From: Thermoplasmatales archaeon UBA509
GTDB taxonomy: Archaea; Thermoplasmatota; Thermoplasmata; Thermoplasmatales; Thermoplasmataceae
Length of the DNA stretch: 5,790 bases
NCBI GenBank assembly: GCA_002498845.1
Contig: DAJC01000053.1
Coordinates: 1 to 5,790, forward strand
Direction: 5' to 3'
The notes beneath the pieces are model-generated. The model searched no databases. It had not been told where the DNA came from and saw only the letters and a list, made by a program, of their open reading frames with translations. How positions within the stretch are numbered: position 1 is the first letter of the stretch; every line of letters starts with the position of its first letter. Of the stretch, positions 5,741 to 5,790 are shown piece after piece. The position numbers were made by a program, and so were the translations under genes.

Positions 5741-5750
5741 ATTTATAGTA
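5741..5750 (+). promoter_or_regulatory. Second TATA-like box near the right edge
   Basis: ATTTATAGTA is preceded by an A-run (5736-5741). Initiation would be near 5769-5772. The ATGATG at 5762-5767 opens only four codons before TAA, so any gene served lies past the edge. Confidence 0.3.
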
Positions 5751-5790
5751 AAATACGTATTATGATGAGCGGGTAAAAATAGAACCTTGA

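Larger units (their letters stand above)
5462..5790. other. AT-rich intergenic stretch with promoter-like signals
   Basis: No gene with a recognisable family is present. Line 5521-5580 contains only 15 G/C bases in 60. Open frames are tiny: 24 codons on plus at 5572-5646 (MYVTSRKFIRRI...), and 39 codons on minus at 5523-5642 with a hydrophobic centre (DFLIIVILLMNFLDV). Promoter-like and palindromic elements are listed separately. I saw no tRNA or rRNA. Confidence 0.45.

Noticed and set aside
5762..5790. Possible C/D-box RNA or tRNA start at ATGATGA / GCGGGTA
   Set aside because: ATGATGA matches a C box, but no CTGA box follows before the edge, and the bases after GCGGGTA lack tRNA position-8 and D-arm features.

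Overview
The window looks like a piece of an archaeal chromosome, most likely from the Thermoplasmatales (the Thermoplasma/Ferroplasma/Cuniculiplasma group). The main grounds are an XPB-type helicase gene overlapping a Bax1 (DUF790) gene, an arrangement known in Archaea including Thermoplasma. Archaeal TATA-like boxes lie close to start codons, Shine-Dalgarno sequences are mostly absent, and there is an IS5-type transposase of archaeal flavour. The genus assignment is inference from memory of these families.

Layout. Positions 1-188 hold no intact gene, only what looks like the surviving C-terminal membrane anchor of a lost surface protein (minus strand, 60-170) and a short tandem repeat. Positions 189-929 (minus) encode a NYN/LabA-type predicted nuclease with a C-terminal LOTUS (OST-HTH) domain. 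It resembles bacterial homologues and is AT-richer than the repair genes. A roughly 330-base gap follows, with promoter-like sequence for both strands and a possible 35-residue Cys-containing small protein (plus strand, 1110-1217).

The core is a two-gene minus-strand operon, xpb (2566-3918) followed by bax1 (1257-2576), whose reading frames overlap by 11 bases. By analogy with characterised archaeal XPB-Bax1 complexes, the products should form a helicase-nuclease that opens and cuts DNA bubbles during repair. Both proteins show substitutions in motifs I expected to be conserved: the XPB RED motif reads R-L-D, and an acidic position in the Bax1 nuclease core appears to be replaced.

Positions 3919-4417 are intergenic, with one short proline-rich reading frame just before an insertion sequence. 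The IS5-type transposase (plus, 4418-5461) is broken twice. A TAA at codon 17 separates it from its natural leaderless start at 4418, and a one-base frameshift near 5293-5295 removes the C-terminal part that carries the catalytic glutamate. Positions 5462-5790 are very AT-rich and hold a cluster of inverted GAAAT/ATTTC elements around a TATA-like box, plus two TATA boxes pointing rightwards to something beyond the edge.

I do not see a clearly new multi-gene defence or mobile system. The items most worth checking are the altered motifs in the XPB-Bax1 pair, the NYN-LOTUS gene beside it, and the promoter/operator-like cluster at the right end.
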